NCBI RefSeq assembly: GCF_000006565.2
Contig: NC_031474.1
Location: 2,763,662-2,827,661, forward strand
Reading direction: 5' to 3'
DNA: 64,000 bases
Source: Toxoplasma gondii ME49
Taxonomy: Eukaryota > Apicomplexa > Conoidasida > Eucoccidiorida > Sarcocystidae
The position numbers were made by a program, and so were the translations under genes. The notes under the pieces are model-generated. The model ran no database searches. It saw nothing but the letters and a program-made list of their open reading frames with translations, and was not told the DNA's origin. Of this stretch, positions 27,001-35,452 are shown piece after piece (within the stretch, counting starts at the first letter, position 1; the number at the start of each line of letters is the position of its first letter).

Positions 27001-30000
27001 TGCATCGTGGACTTTTTGCCAAAACCAACTAGGCGGAAAATACAGAAGAGTACTTCACTACAAACCTGTAAAAGGCAGCGCAAGTCTGGTTGTGTTTAGG
27101 CAGGCGGTGTCCGTTGTTTCGTGGAGGCTGGTCTTGTGCGAAAACTGAAAGCTCGGTTCAAAACGCCTCACCTGCCTCAAGAGTCTTGCACAGCTGCTTC
27201 AAGGAGATGACTATAAGGGCCGTAAACCCTTGGATGACAAGGGAATTGACGAAGTCTCCATGCATCCTCCATTGAGGGGCACCTAAGATACGTGCAGGAC
27301 AGAGAGGGGGAGAAACCAGTTAACAGACATTTGCATAGAAACTTAGAACATAGCATTGCTACTGGTATATCACTTTTTTTTTCGACTGTCTCTAGTAGTA
27401 TAGCGTATGGTTCATTCAGAATTATGCCATAGAAGAGGACTTTCCCCTGCTTGTATGGAGATTTCGAGGAAGGTACTTGGAGTAGAGACTACGACTGGAG
27501 ACATCTCCAAGGATCTCAGGATAAACCAAACAGACAGGAGACAAAGTGAGCATTTGAACACTTAAAGACCATTCATCAAGTACCGCATTCGCAAAAAGGC
27601 GCGCTCGCCTCTTGTTAGGACAGCTGTACTCTCTAAGCCTTGTTAGTGGGGAAAGAGGTAGACACTACAGAGCACAAAAAGGCCGTCGTGATCCGCATCC
27701 ATGAAAACTATTGAATCCTAACCCATTGATCGACGTCTTTATCTTGCGTTCTGGGTCGATTTCCCGACCTCTGTTGTCAATATATCTTCTTGCCTTTGCT
27801 TGTTTTGAGTGCATCTGCAGAGTCCTTCAGAAGTTTGTGAATTTCCTTCCCCTCCTCGCTCATCTGGTGATGCCGGATCGACACACTGGCACGCAGCATC
27901 TGGTCGATGTCATCTGGGGACAGTGGCTTAGGTTTGCGTTCGAAGAGAGGCTTCTCTGCCCAGCTTCCCAGAATTCCTGAGAGTCCGAGGCAAGAGACCG
28001 AAGGCGACAGGCTACCGCGTAAGCAAAGAACGATTTTTCTCCGGCACCCACTATTAACACTATAATACCTAGGATTCTGATATGATTTCAGTTACGAGAT
28101 GCACACAACCGCGTTGTTTATCAGTTCCGACAGTACAGTCCATAAAGCATTGAATATGACTCCACTTTGAGGTACAGACGACTCGACTTTTTGAGGCCGT
28201 TTTACCGATGATCTTTTGGATGGTCGCCTTCATCGTGTTGCAGATCCCGAATACCTCGGTCACGACAGTCATTGCCTGGCCGAGGAAGACGTCGACTTCC
28301 TCCGAGTACTGCCATCGTAGCTGTGCGAGGCCAGGAGCCAGAATTGCGTTGATTCTTTCAATTCTTTCAAAAAGCAAGGGCCTCTCGTTAGGAAGCAACT
28401 CCGTCAGAATCTGGCAAGCAGTAAAAAGCAAGGGAAAGAAGCAAACAGTGCGAGAAAAGCGATTCAGTGAAGGATCACAGGGGCTGCACGCTGGTGAGCT
28501 TCGCCTCAATCTGAGATATTCGACCTCCCGGAGCGTATATTGCTAGCGTGTGCTTGTTTTCGTTTGCTTCGTGTTTGTTTTCTCGATGGATGAGCAGACG
28601 AACCACGGAGGCACTACGGTGTCTGTGATGTCTATCTTCCTCCAGAACGTGTGAAAGATCCCTGTCTCGACCAGCACCTGGTTTTTCCGCGTGAAGGGTA
28701 TACGGTTTAGCACTTACCACCAACCACACTAAATGTCTAATCTGACGCTGGAGTAACCCTATGCGATTCCCCCTTTCAAAGGAGTTTTTCGAGTTGTTTG
28801 TAGATGGTCCTTGCTGCCCGAACGTGGATGCAGTCGCCGAAACTAAGCTGTCCCTGCAGCCAGTCTCCCGCTACATGGCTTTCGTCTGTCTCATGCGCCA
28901 CTTCACTGTGGACTTCGCTTATTACTCAGAGCACTGTGGTCCTCTCAATAAGACTCGTAGGATAGAGATTAATCAACCAGTAGAACGAGATCGTCTTTAT
29001 TGCGAGTAACCCTGTTCATGAAGTTGGAACTGCTCTGTCCTCTACGTTCGAGGGCCAACACCCTTACTTGGTTGTACATTGAAACAATCAATTCCAAGCT
29101 GTCGGTCTGCCGGCGGTAGGTGTCGAATTTCGAGTACACTTCACGCGCTCCGCCAGGAACAGGAAGATCCTGCATTTCGAGGTACTTCACCTCTCGCATT
29201 AGGCGAGTGAGTGCCGGATCGAAGTTGACCTTGAGGAGACCGTTCTCCGTTCGCCGGAGGAGAAGATCTCCGAGCTTCTCCTTAGTAGGTTCCACAGACG
29301 TGTCTCCCCACCGTGTGCGCTGAAGATTGTAAACGATCACTTGCACAGCGAATGATGCATAGGCAAAAGCTTAGTTCTGTCTTGAGACTGACCGGAGGTC
29401 TACGCAGTGGCATCTGAGCAAAGCGCGAGAGACGGTGCAGTTGCCACACGCTTGAAAAGGAGACACAAGTGTGTCCATCGGATCTCAGGGAGCCTGAGAG
29501 CTTGCCTCTCCACTGGCAATACAGTTCCCTTGCTTCCTACGGAGAGCCCAATCGACTAGTGTATTCCGGGCACATCTTGTGTTTTATCGGTATCCCCCCA
29601 AATCCAAGGCCTTCTTACGATTTTGTAGTCACGGATTCGAAACAGTGTGTGTCCGGTATATGCGCGTGAGCTGTATATACACACGTGCTTTCTCTGCGCC
29701 TATGCTCCGTCTATATCAACTGCGCTGTGGTTCTATTATCTACTAAGACTGGCCACCTTTGTGGACGGAGGCGACGCCCTCAGACTACAAGCGAGTGTCA
29801 TATTCCCCCCTGTCTGCCATGGTATTCAGAAATCATGACGAAGGCGCAAGTTCGCTGCTGACTGCTACAGTCATCACAAACATAAAAGCCGCATTTAGGA
29901 CGCAAAGTCAAAACTAGACCATGTCCTGTTACTATCAAACAAAAAGTAGATACGGTCTCTGTTCGACCGGTCCGCTATCCGTCACTCTATAAATCAAATC

Positions 30001-33000
30001 GAGTAAACCGAGACAGTATGATATCTAGGATACCGACGTAGACACCATCTATGAATACTAACAGCCTCGTTCTTGATTCCTATTCACACCTAGGAAAGTC
30101 AATATGGTTTCAATTTGGATACAGATACCCAAGTTCGTTGTAATCCTTTACCACACCTACGATGCTGAATATGGCTTTTGTTGTGAGACACAGGCAGCGA
30201 TTCCTTCCTCATTTATGTACACGACCTCCACAATGCGACGACCAATTCTGCTAGATTCTGTGAAGTTGCCTCGCTTGTTCCGACGTGCCAGTCAGGGGAA
30301 CGCAAGGTGCCTCATAACGCCAACGTGGCTTTTGCTTTTGCCCCATTCGAGTGTCACGCAGGTGATTTGTATAGTGTGAGGGTTAAATGTGGCCCGTCGA
30401 GGAACGGAACCCGTCACCGCAAAAAAGATGCTTCGATCGTGGTCAGTAACGAGCCTCACTATCTCTTCTTCGTACTCTCGAATGGCCCTGACAACGCAGT
30501 GGTACTGTTTCTCGACCTCCTTGAACTCTTCGGGTTTTTCCTGGACGCTCTTGCTGAAGACCAACAGACGCTGCATAGGCTCTTCTACTCGCTCTCTCAG
30601 GGCACGTGCCCAAAAGAGGGCTCCTGCAACAGGAGGTTGGTTTGCAAAGCCTGGTACGTTTCCTGCTTGCTGCTGGATGGCTGCACAGCCTTCTTTGAAA
30701 ATCTTCTGCACTTCCTTCACGTCTTGTTTGTACTGTTGAAGCAAGAGAGCATGTTTCTTCTCCAGCTCGTCTTTGATGATTGGTCTGTCCAGGAGGCTCC
30801 CAAACGACTCAAACAGTTTGATCCTACCTAAGATAGTGTTGCTGTCGTCGAAGCCCGCCGTCAGCACAGACGTCAGCCTCTGCTCCAGCTCCTTGACGTT
30901 ACATCTGCATGGCAAAAGCGGAAACTCACGGTCTGTCAAATTGGAATGGTGTAGAGTGCATTTACTTGAACGTATGGTAGCGCGCACGTGTTAAAAAAAG
31001 CCCAAATTTAACTGTACTCTCAATTCATAGTACTCTTCAAAACGAATCAAATAGTTGCTGAAAGGGGTGGCACAGTTGACGGGGCTGGGGGTTTACTCTT
31101 CAAATCGACCGGAAATGATCCTGCTTCCGCGTCACGTGCTAACGGTACTATCGCGTTTTGGGTAAGCGCCACGCGACCATGTGGCTAGGCTTTTCGAGTA
31201 TCTACAGCGATCAAAATTATGCAGACATGACTTGGGAATCGCTGAGGAGTGCGTGTTCACCGTCTCCCCATGCAGCACAGAACAACCAGTATCGTCACAG
31301 TTGTCTGCCCTACGGTGGTTATTTACCGGAACCTGTAGAAGTGGTCATCTAGCTGTGTACAGTCGACATCCATGACGTCGTAGTCGACCTGCTGAAAATC
31401 GTCGACGAGGCTCTTGAATTCCTCGAACAAAGTCAAAACGTTGTTTGTTAGGGCCTTTCCTGAGATAAAAAACAAGTGATACCATGAGCGTACTGTCAGT
31501 AAGTTGCCAAGGTATGCGCTTGCGTTCGAGGAAGGCCTCCCCTATCCACACGACCCTCTGTAGAGTTCAGCCGAGTTGCTAGACTCCGCGGATCGATGCA
31601 ATTGTGTGTTCTGCCAGGTGGCCTGAAATGTCACGCGTATGTACACCTTTTTCAAACTAGCGTTGGAGCGCACTTCTTCATTCGGTAGTCCACTCTCAAC
31701 TTAGCACATATGTTACTGCTATGGTCCTATACTCGTATAGTACGTCGAATTCTTGCCAGCAAATCACCGTCTAACAAATTGAAACGAGAATTTCTATCTT
31801 CTTGTCTCTCGAACCAGTGGTCGATCTGTCCGAAGCGCTCGTGGGCATTCAAGGAATGTTTACATGGAGTAAGTCTATGAGGGAGTATAGCATGCCGGTT
31901 CATGCTGTGTTTCCTTGCGTGTACCGCACCTTTTGTGCCACAAATTTCGATTTTTTCCAACTTGTTAAACTGCACCACCGTTTTAGTAAAGTCGTGGAGG
32001 GCCTTATTGCGCTCTCTGTATGTATCCAGGCGCAAAAAGAGAGCCTCATTCTTTGTTTGCCAGGGACATCCATCCCTTTCTGCCTGGCTGCGGTACTTCA
32101 GATAGACCTTTTTGAAGTTGTTGCACACCTGCACTCATTGCCGGGGCATAAATCACACTGAGACACTGAGTCGCTGTCGACGTCTCTTACGAAACTCTTG
32201 CTATTGCACATTCGTTACGCTCCACCCGTGATACGTGGATTACTGTTATCAGTCGCATTAACATCGAGAGAAAGGTGCTCCTTGGTTACTAGTATGATCA
32301 GTACCATCGTACTGGGAGTACGCTCAGCGGCAGTAGCCTGTTTGACACAATTGATAACAGGGAGCTACAGCGAAGGCGAGTACGCATTATGTAGACCACA
32401 AAAGTGAAGGAGAAGGAAATGCAGCACTGTCGAGTTCTAACGAATTCTACTCCCTCTGTCCATTTGGGAGACATCAGAATAAACGGACACGCGAAAGGCC
32501 ACAGCTGCAGATCATCCCAGTCGCACAACCACCCCTCATTTCGATACCCCATTGCTGTTTTTGCATATACGAAGCCTGCTGTCTAGAATTCTTTGGGAGG
32601 AATCCTCTCTCTTTTAGGTGGTGTTACAAGCCGCGGGCGTTTTCCGCTGAGTGGCCGTTGCCGCAGTATATTCTGCATGTTGCGTGACGACCGGTCTTCT
32701 GTGGCGTAGATCCGTGTAGCCCCCTCTTTTTTGGGTGGCGAGCACTTGGGGATGTGATCTATGGGCCATGAAATTTGTCTTTTTATCCCCTCGTTGCATG
32801 CAATCGTTTCAACGACTCACTGTGAGAGCCGTCCCAAGCTTGTCGAGGGCTTCCTTGGGGTCGTCGTTCTGAATATGCTTGAAGACCTCCTTCCCGCTGA
32901 TGTATCGAAGCGCTTGAGCAATTATGGCATTGCATATTTCCTTCATCAGCACAACGAGACGTGCCGGGGTATTGTAGAACTCAGAGTGTTCCCATATCAG

Positions 33001-35452
33001 CAAAATGTTCTGTAGAATCGGCTCAAAGAGATTTTCGAGCGTCGTAAAATCAATTGTCTCGTCCATCAATCGCACTAGCCTGCATTTTGGTGTTCGCAAC
33101 AAACATATTGCTAATGCCATGTCGATGATTAGCACTTCCTCCGTCTATCCGTCAATGCATCCTAAAGAGAGGGGAGTTCTCAACGTCGGTGACGTCGCTC
33201 TCTTTGGAGCGAAAATAACTAAAACTGGCAAATGAATACTAACCGATACCGCACGTCGTCAATCAGCTGACAGAAGTGATTGTGCCTGCAGTTGTGTTTT
33301 TGCATTAACTGTTCCTCTTGTATCCGCTGCTCCCAAACCTAGGGGAACAAGAATTCCCGGTTACCGCGTAGGGTGTGTGAATGCTATCTTTGTTCGCTGA
33401 GAACGCACCACGGCTTCAACGTAGAGAGAAACTTGACGTTATCTCTGGCCTCTTCGCGTGCGACTTCAACTTCTCTACGTAGTTTGTTGAAGGGAGAGAC
33501 GTATGTGCTTTCATTTTGTTGGAGGAACTGTTGGACATGGAGTACCGCTTCGTCTGCCAGCTGCTCGCTGACCGAGTCCAAATTTGCGGCTCGATTTTCC
33601 CAGAATTGGATTTCTTCAAGGGGTTCAGGATTCTGGCCTGAAGACAAGGATGGAAGCTGAGAAGCTGACACGGTATCCTATGCAGCTCAACTTCCGAGGT
33701 CAGATGCCCTTCTAGGGGCAGAGTGTCTTTTTTGTCCGGCACTACACCGGCGACAAGGAGATGCGCGATGGGCGGAGCTCTCACCGTCGTTCAGAGACTG
33801 AGCGGGGTTCTTCTCCAACACAAGACGAATTTGTTTTGTCCACATGATCACTGAGTCCTCGTAAAGATGTAGCTTTTCTGAAGTCGAACTGTCGCCCGGG
33901 AGATCGTCCGGAGGTGTCGGCAAGAGGGTCCGCCCGCTCATCACCCCCACGGTTGCGTGCAATTTTGCCAGAAACCGGTTATACTTTTCAAGAATGTCCT
34001 TCGTTACAAAATGTGAAAGACCCGCCTGCAGGTCCAGACCATCGGAAATTCGTGCTCTGTCGAGAGGAGGCGGCGTCGCTGCGACATGGTACAGCCTCGG
34101 TCAGTTTTCGAGTGTCACATGTCGACCAGATACGTTTTGATAATCGAATGTAGCGTAGATTATTTCATCAAATGCAGTGAGGCAAATCCAGCTGATGTGT
34201 GTCGCGTCTCCCAAGGGGTGCTGATGCCGTTTTGCGTCTATCTAAATGTACTTCGAGTCAGGGGAGCTGGTTAACATTACGCAAGTGCTCGTGCCGTTTT
34301 TCTTTGCGCACAGGAGGCGAAACATGTGTATTGCTTTCGAAGTTATTAATTCGATTTACATGTTTCCGTGACGGACGTGCTTGACGTATTGCGACGTGAA
34401 CCTCTGCATCAAAATGGCCAAGTCAACATGTTTCCTACTTGGTTAGCGGGATTTGACAAAGTGCTAAGGTAGACGGCGCTGCACATCTCATGGAGCATTT
34501 CCATGATCGCAGCTGTGACCTCTAGACAGAGGATGGTCGACTCGACATTCTCCTGCAGGCATTTCAGCGAATGGCAGGTATGGTCAGATGAGGAAGCACT
34601 AATGTATCGATTTCCAGAGGTAGGTGAACGGCTGTCACGGGCTGTCTTCATTTTGGAGTGGACAGCACGCGTATTTCACTTCTTCGGGTCACAAAAAGAC
34701 GAAGTCTTGCTCGCCAGTGTCCTCCGGCATAAGGATTCAGTCTAGTTTTTCAACACAGTGTTTCGAATCCCTGGTACAGTAGAGCCACTGTAAACTGAAC
34801 TTACGCTCGTGATGACAACATTTCTCTCCGCTCTCAACATTAAAAGGTTTTTCTTCTTTCCCATCTGACAGGGTTGCGGAACTTCGTGAACAGATGCGAT
34901 AACGGTGTCAGGCGAGCTTCCCGTCTGGAAGAGAACGAAATGGTTCTCGGCATCGTCCAGAAAATTGACAACTGATTTCCTGTTTCAGCATCCAAACAAA
35001 GGGAGGCAGATAAACTGACGTGGCAACCAAGTGCTCAGCAACCCACTTTCACCCGGAAACTGAAGATTACAGTCTCTCTGCTTGTTTGCAACCACTCTAA
35101 TCCTATTTGTTACATTGCCTCTGATGTGAAACTCCGGCTTTCTCTGAAGGTCCGGATTTTCAGTAGGGTCTAGGAGGTCTATCCCATCCGCGACTACCCC
35201 GGACGGAGCAGTAGGAAACATCTAGAGCGGAAGTAACCTGCCGTGCCGACGAAGAATATGGGTCTGCCCATTGCGGGCGGAACGTGGTGCGGCCGTGTTG
35301 CTCTTTAGGCGATGTTTTTCTTACAAGGAGTTTTCGTCAGTTTCGAAAGCTCTCCTGAATTTCTCCCACACGTGTCGTTTCATTCCGAACGCCGCAAACA
35401 CCCTCTTCTCAACCCACAAAAGGCGGGCATCAGGCTCTTTCTTCTCAGCCAT
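1..35452 (-). CDS. Axonemal dynein heavy chain, outer-arm beta type (5' part; 3' end outside window)
   Basis: This is the motor subunit of ciliary outer dynein arms, an ATP-driven microtubule motor; here presumably for microgamete flagella. Exons with matching phases, in coding order: 35325-35452, about 35053-35120 (start uncertain), 34805-34971, 34439-34552, 33785-34025, 33409-33637, 32821-33079, 31930-32128, 31333-31459, 30411-30904, 29068-29339, 28206-28410, 27794-27976, 27172-27282, 24889-24985, 23891-24077, 23383-23610, 22286-22654, 21254-21652, 20686-20847, 19577-19703, 18874-19235, 18150-18363, 17202-17455, 15867-15964, 14338-14618, 13270-13497, 12013-12367, 11116-11399, 10326-10495, 9557-9705, 8919-9093, 7812-8045, 6761-6999, 5888-6076, 4778-4868, 4275-4384, 2592-3327, 1655-1951, 992-1164, 424-653. 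These total about 3,080 residues, close to what the family needs up to AAA4. The start ATG at 35452 sits in [20 protein letters not shown] followed by an NENDVGW stretch points to the DNAH9/11/17 (beta) class. The exon after 424 was not placed with confidence. Confidence 0.93.
424..1951 (-). other. Dynein AAA4 module (to the stalk boundary)
   Basis: Exon 1655-1951 holds [31 protein letters not shown] and Walker [20 protein letters not shown]. Exon 992-1164 contains [19 protein letters not shown] and [13 protein letters not shown]. Exon 424-653 contains [20 protein letters not shown] and [17 protein letters not shown], the last part of AAA4. The [10 protein letters not shown] form with [12 protein letters not shown] is typical of outer-arm axonemal chains. 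A possible next exon begins near position 23 (acceptor ctgcag on the minus strand), but only 23 bases are visible. Confidence 0.9.
1290..1654. repeat. Imperfect TATATG/TCTATA-rich intronic DNA
   Basis: Part of the dynein intron 1165-1654. From about 1290 to 1600 the sequence is dominated by short runs of atatat, tatgtat and tctatatc. It looks like decayed TA microsatellite; no coding signal is seen. Confidence 0.7.
2090..2580 (+). repeat. Pyrimidine-rich tract in dynein intron
   Basis: The + strand is overwhelmingly C and T (runs such as tttctcctttccccctttcc), so the transcribed dynein RNA carries a purine-rich tract here. It fills most of the intron 1952-2591. No repeat unit is obvious. Confidence 0.75.
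3370..3560 (+). repeat. Purine-rich tract in dynein intron
   Basis: The + strand is mostly A and G (gagaggagagaagagaggga-like), so the dynein RNA is pyrimidine-rich. The polarity is opposite to the tract at 2090-2580 in the neighbouring intron. The rest of this intron (3328-4274) shows nothing recognisable. Confidence 0.7.
4525..4564 (+). repeat. Compound microsatellite (TA)n(GA)n
   Basis: About ten TA units run directly into about ten GA units within the dynein intron 4385-4777. A second pure AT run lies at 4647-4671. Confidence 0.95.
5285..5445 (+). repeat. Compound (CT)n(TA)n and (TA)n(TAGATA)n microsatellites
   Basis: CT units at 5285-5298 lead into TA units at 5300-5328, the reverse-complement arrangement of the TA-GA compound at 4525. 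A further TA run from about 5390 grades into several tagata hexamers up to about 5445. All lie in dynein intron 4869-5887. Confidence 0.9.
7812..10495 (-). other. Dynein AAA2 module with degenerate Walker A
   Basis: Four exons (10326-10495, 9557-9705, 8919-9093, 7812-8045) form AAA2. The lead-in is [15 protein letters not shown]. The P-loop reads GPPGCSKS at about 9660-9682: the glycine before the lysine of the GxxxxGK[ST] consensus is serine. Walker B reads WIVLDGDID, and the end of the module is [21 protein letters not shown]2 in dyneins normally binds but hardly hydrolyses nucleotide, so loss of the glycine may be tolerated; that is inference. Confidence 0.9.
9820..9900 (+). repeat. TA-rich microsatellite block
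   Basis: Interrupted ta/tata runs end in an uninterrupted TA stretch (about 9879-9899). Shorter TA runs of the same kind occur in other dynein introns at about 6637-6660, 7436-7459, 8767-8788 and 10731-10775. Confidence 0.85.
11116..13497 (-). other. Dynein AAA1 module, main ATPase site
   Basis: Three exons form AAA1. The Walker A sequence [10 protein letters not shown] is split by the intron between 13270 and 12367. Walker B reads CFDEFNR and the sensor segment is [20 protein letters not shown], all near-invariant in axonemal dyneins. The block before it, [17 protein letters not shown], is the usual lead-in. All catalytic signatures needed for ATP hydrolysis are intact at about residue 1930 of the chain, so this should be a working motor. 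Confidence 0.92.
13600..13990 (+). repeat. Long purine-rich tract in dynein intron
   Basis: Nearly 400 bases of the + strand are dominated by A and G (gaaagagggaatacgggaaa-like). It lies in the intron between 14338 and 13497 and is pyrimidine-rich in the dynein RNA. The frames open through it encode only lysine/arginine/glutamate-rich sequence and are composition artefacts. Confidence 0.8.
16505..16547 (+). repeat. (AT)n microsatellite, longest in window
   Basis: About 21 uninterrupted AT units in the dynein intron 15965-17201. A second run is at about 16758-16785 in the same intron. Confidence 0.95.
18021..18062 (+). repeat. Compound microsatellite (AT)n(AG)n
   Basis: About ten AT units run straight into about eleven GA units, the same architecture and orientation as 4525-4564. 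It lies in the dynein intron 17456-18149, which also has TA runs at about 17526-17550 (at its edge) and 17935-17954. I saw no comparable run in the remaining 46 kb of the window. Confidence 0.95.
25179..25382 (+). pseudogene. cox3-like nuclear mitochondrial fragment (NUMT)
   Basis: Read from 25179 in one frame, this 68-codon stretch ends at a stop and contains one in-frame TAA at 25251-25253. Its last third reads [20 protein letters not shown], matching the family pattern around the conserved Glu and the FFW of cytochrome c oxidase subunit III. It has no start and lies in a dynein intron (24986-27171) on the strand opposite to the gene. Base composition is markedly more AT-rich than the flanks. 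I infer an inserted mitochondrial fragment; nuclear copies of cox/cob pieces are well known in coccidian genomes. A mitochondrial origin fits the match better than any nuclear gene. Confidence 0.72.
25421..25460 (+). pseudogene. Possible decayed organellar tRNA (CAT anticodon) fragment
   Basis: The segment contains TAGCTAAAATGGTATAAT, close to a D-arm of plastid-like tRNAs, followed a few bases later by GTCATAA, which could be an anticodon loop with CAT (Met). The anticodon stem does not pair well and no T-arm follows. I regard it as at best a broken fragment. Confidence 0.2.
25468..25775 (+). pseudogene. Very AT-rich open frame, plastid-like (L4-like tail?)
   Basis: The frame opens after a TAA and runs about 101 codons to TAA at 25773-25775 without an ATG near its start. 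It is roughly 80 % A+T, far above the nuclear flanks and higher than the cox3 fragments beside it, and its product is rich in Lys, Asn, Leu, Ile and Phe. The C-terminal part reads [20 protein letters not shown], which loosely resembles the C-terminal end of ribosomal protein L4. I infer a piece of apicoplast DNA transferred to the nucleus. The identity with rpl4 is tentative; mitochondrial or nuclear low-complexity origin remains possible. Confidence 0.4.
25777..25822 (+). pseudogene. Second, diverged copy of the cox3 FFWG segment
   Basis: The bases around ttataagctttttctgggga repeat the end of the cox3-like fragment (25340-25370) with a few substitutions and a small deletion. The two copies flank the AT-rich frame at 25468-25775. 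Downstream of this copy the sequence no longer follows cox3. Confidence 0.65.
25833..25863 (+). repeat. Short direct repeat, copy 1
   Basis: The sequence around gactactggtttagatcttg reappears with three or so substitutions at 25993-26021. Both copies end in agatcttgaaggcc. The repeat is inside the organelle-like mosaic and may derive from a mitochondrial rRNA or gene fragment; I cannot identify it. Confidence 0.7.
25993..26021 (+). repeat. Short direct repeat, copy 2
   Basis: This is the partner of 25833-25863, reading gaactactcgttcagatctt here. It marks the right end of the AT-rich mosaic; GC content returns to the local norm just after it, near 26030. Confidence 0.7.
26697..26955 (-). pseudogene. 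Transposase-like remnant (DDE_1/pogo type), tentative
   Basis: A frame without its own ATG on the minus strand encodes WLGPFSQF, then ALILDSCHN, and ends [12 protein letters not shown]. In pogo/Tigger-type DDE transposases the second catalytic Asp lies in a LLLDxxxxH-like motif preceded by a WL block, and a little further comes an IPxGxTxxxQPLD motif; order and spacing here agree. It is not a dynein exon, because the flanking exons 27172-27282 and 24889-24985 join directly in phase. Only about 85 residues remain, and no terminal repeats were found. Confidence 0.38.
32198..32407 (+). pseudogene. Second, older cox3-like fragment (NUMT)
   Basis: The frame from 32198 aligns without gaps, codon for codon, with the cox3-like fragment at 25242-25350: [10 protein letters not shown] against GLL-stop-SLVLTA, and STIVLG against RTIVLG. 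By eye about two thirds of 100 bases are identical. This copy lacks the internal stop but has lost the SEAGLF and FFWG signatures, and it has no organelle-like AT bias left. It lies in dynein intron 32129-32820, on the strand opposite to the gene. An independent, older insertion is the simplest reading. Confidence 0.5.

Larger units (their letters stand above)
23383..35452 (-). other. Dynein N-terminal tail (DHC_N1), 17 exons
   Basis: This part of the dynein builds the stem that binds partner heavy and intermediate chains. Recognisable family blocks in order are: [14 protein letters not shown] in the first exon; [132 protein letters not shown]; and [20 protein letters not shown]. Exon 27794-27976 appears to end with a GC donor (AAAG|gcaag), which restores phase with 27172-27282. 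The introns here hold the organelle-like and transposon-like insertions described separately. The boundary with the linker is approximate. Confidence 0.85.

Noticed and set aside
33247..33341. Extra dynein exon (minus strand, beginning [10 protein letters not shown])
   Set aside because: It has plausible splice sites and even a workable phase with an alternative donor, but joining 33409-33637 directly to 32821-33079 gives the expected family sequence and spacing (FLSTLKPW then [11 protein letters not shown]).
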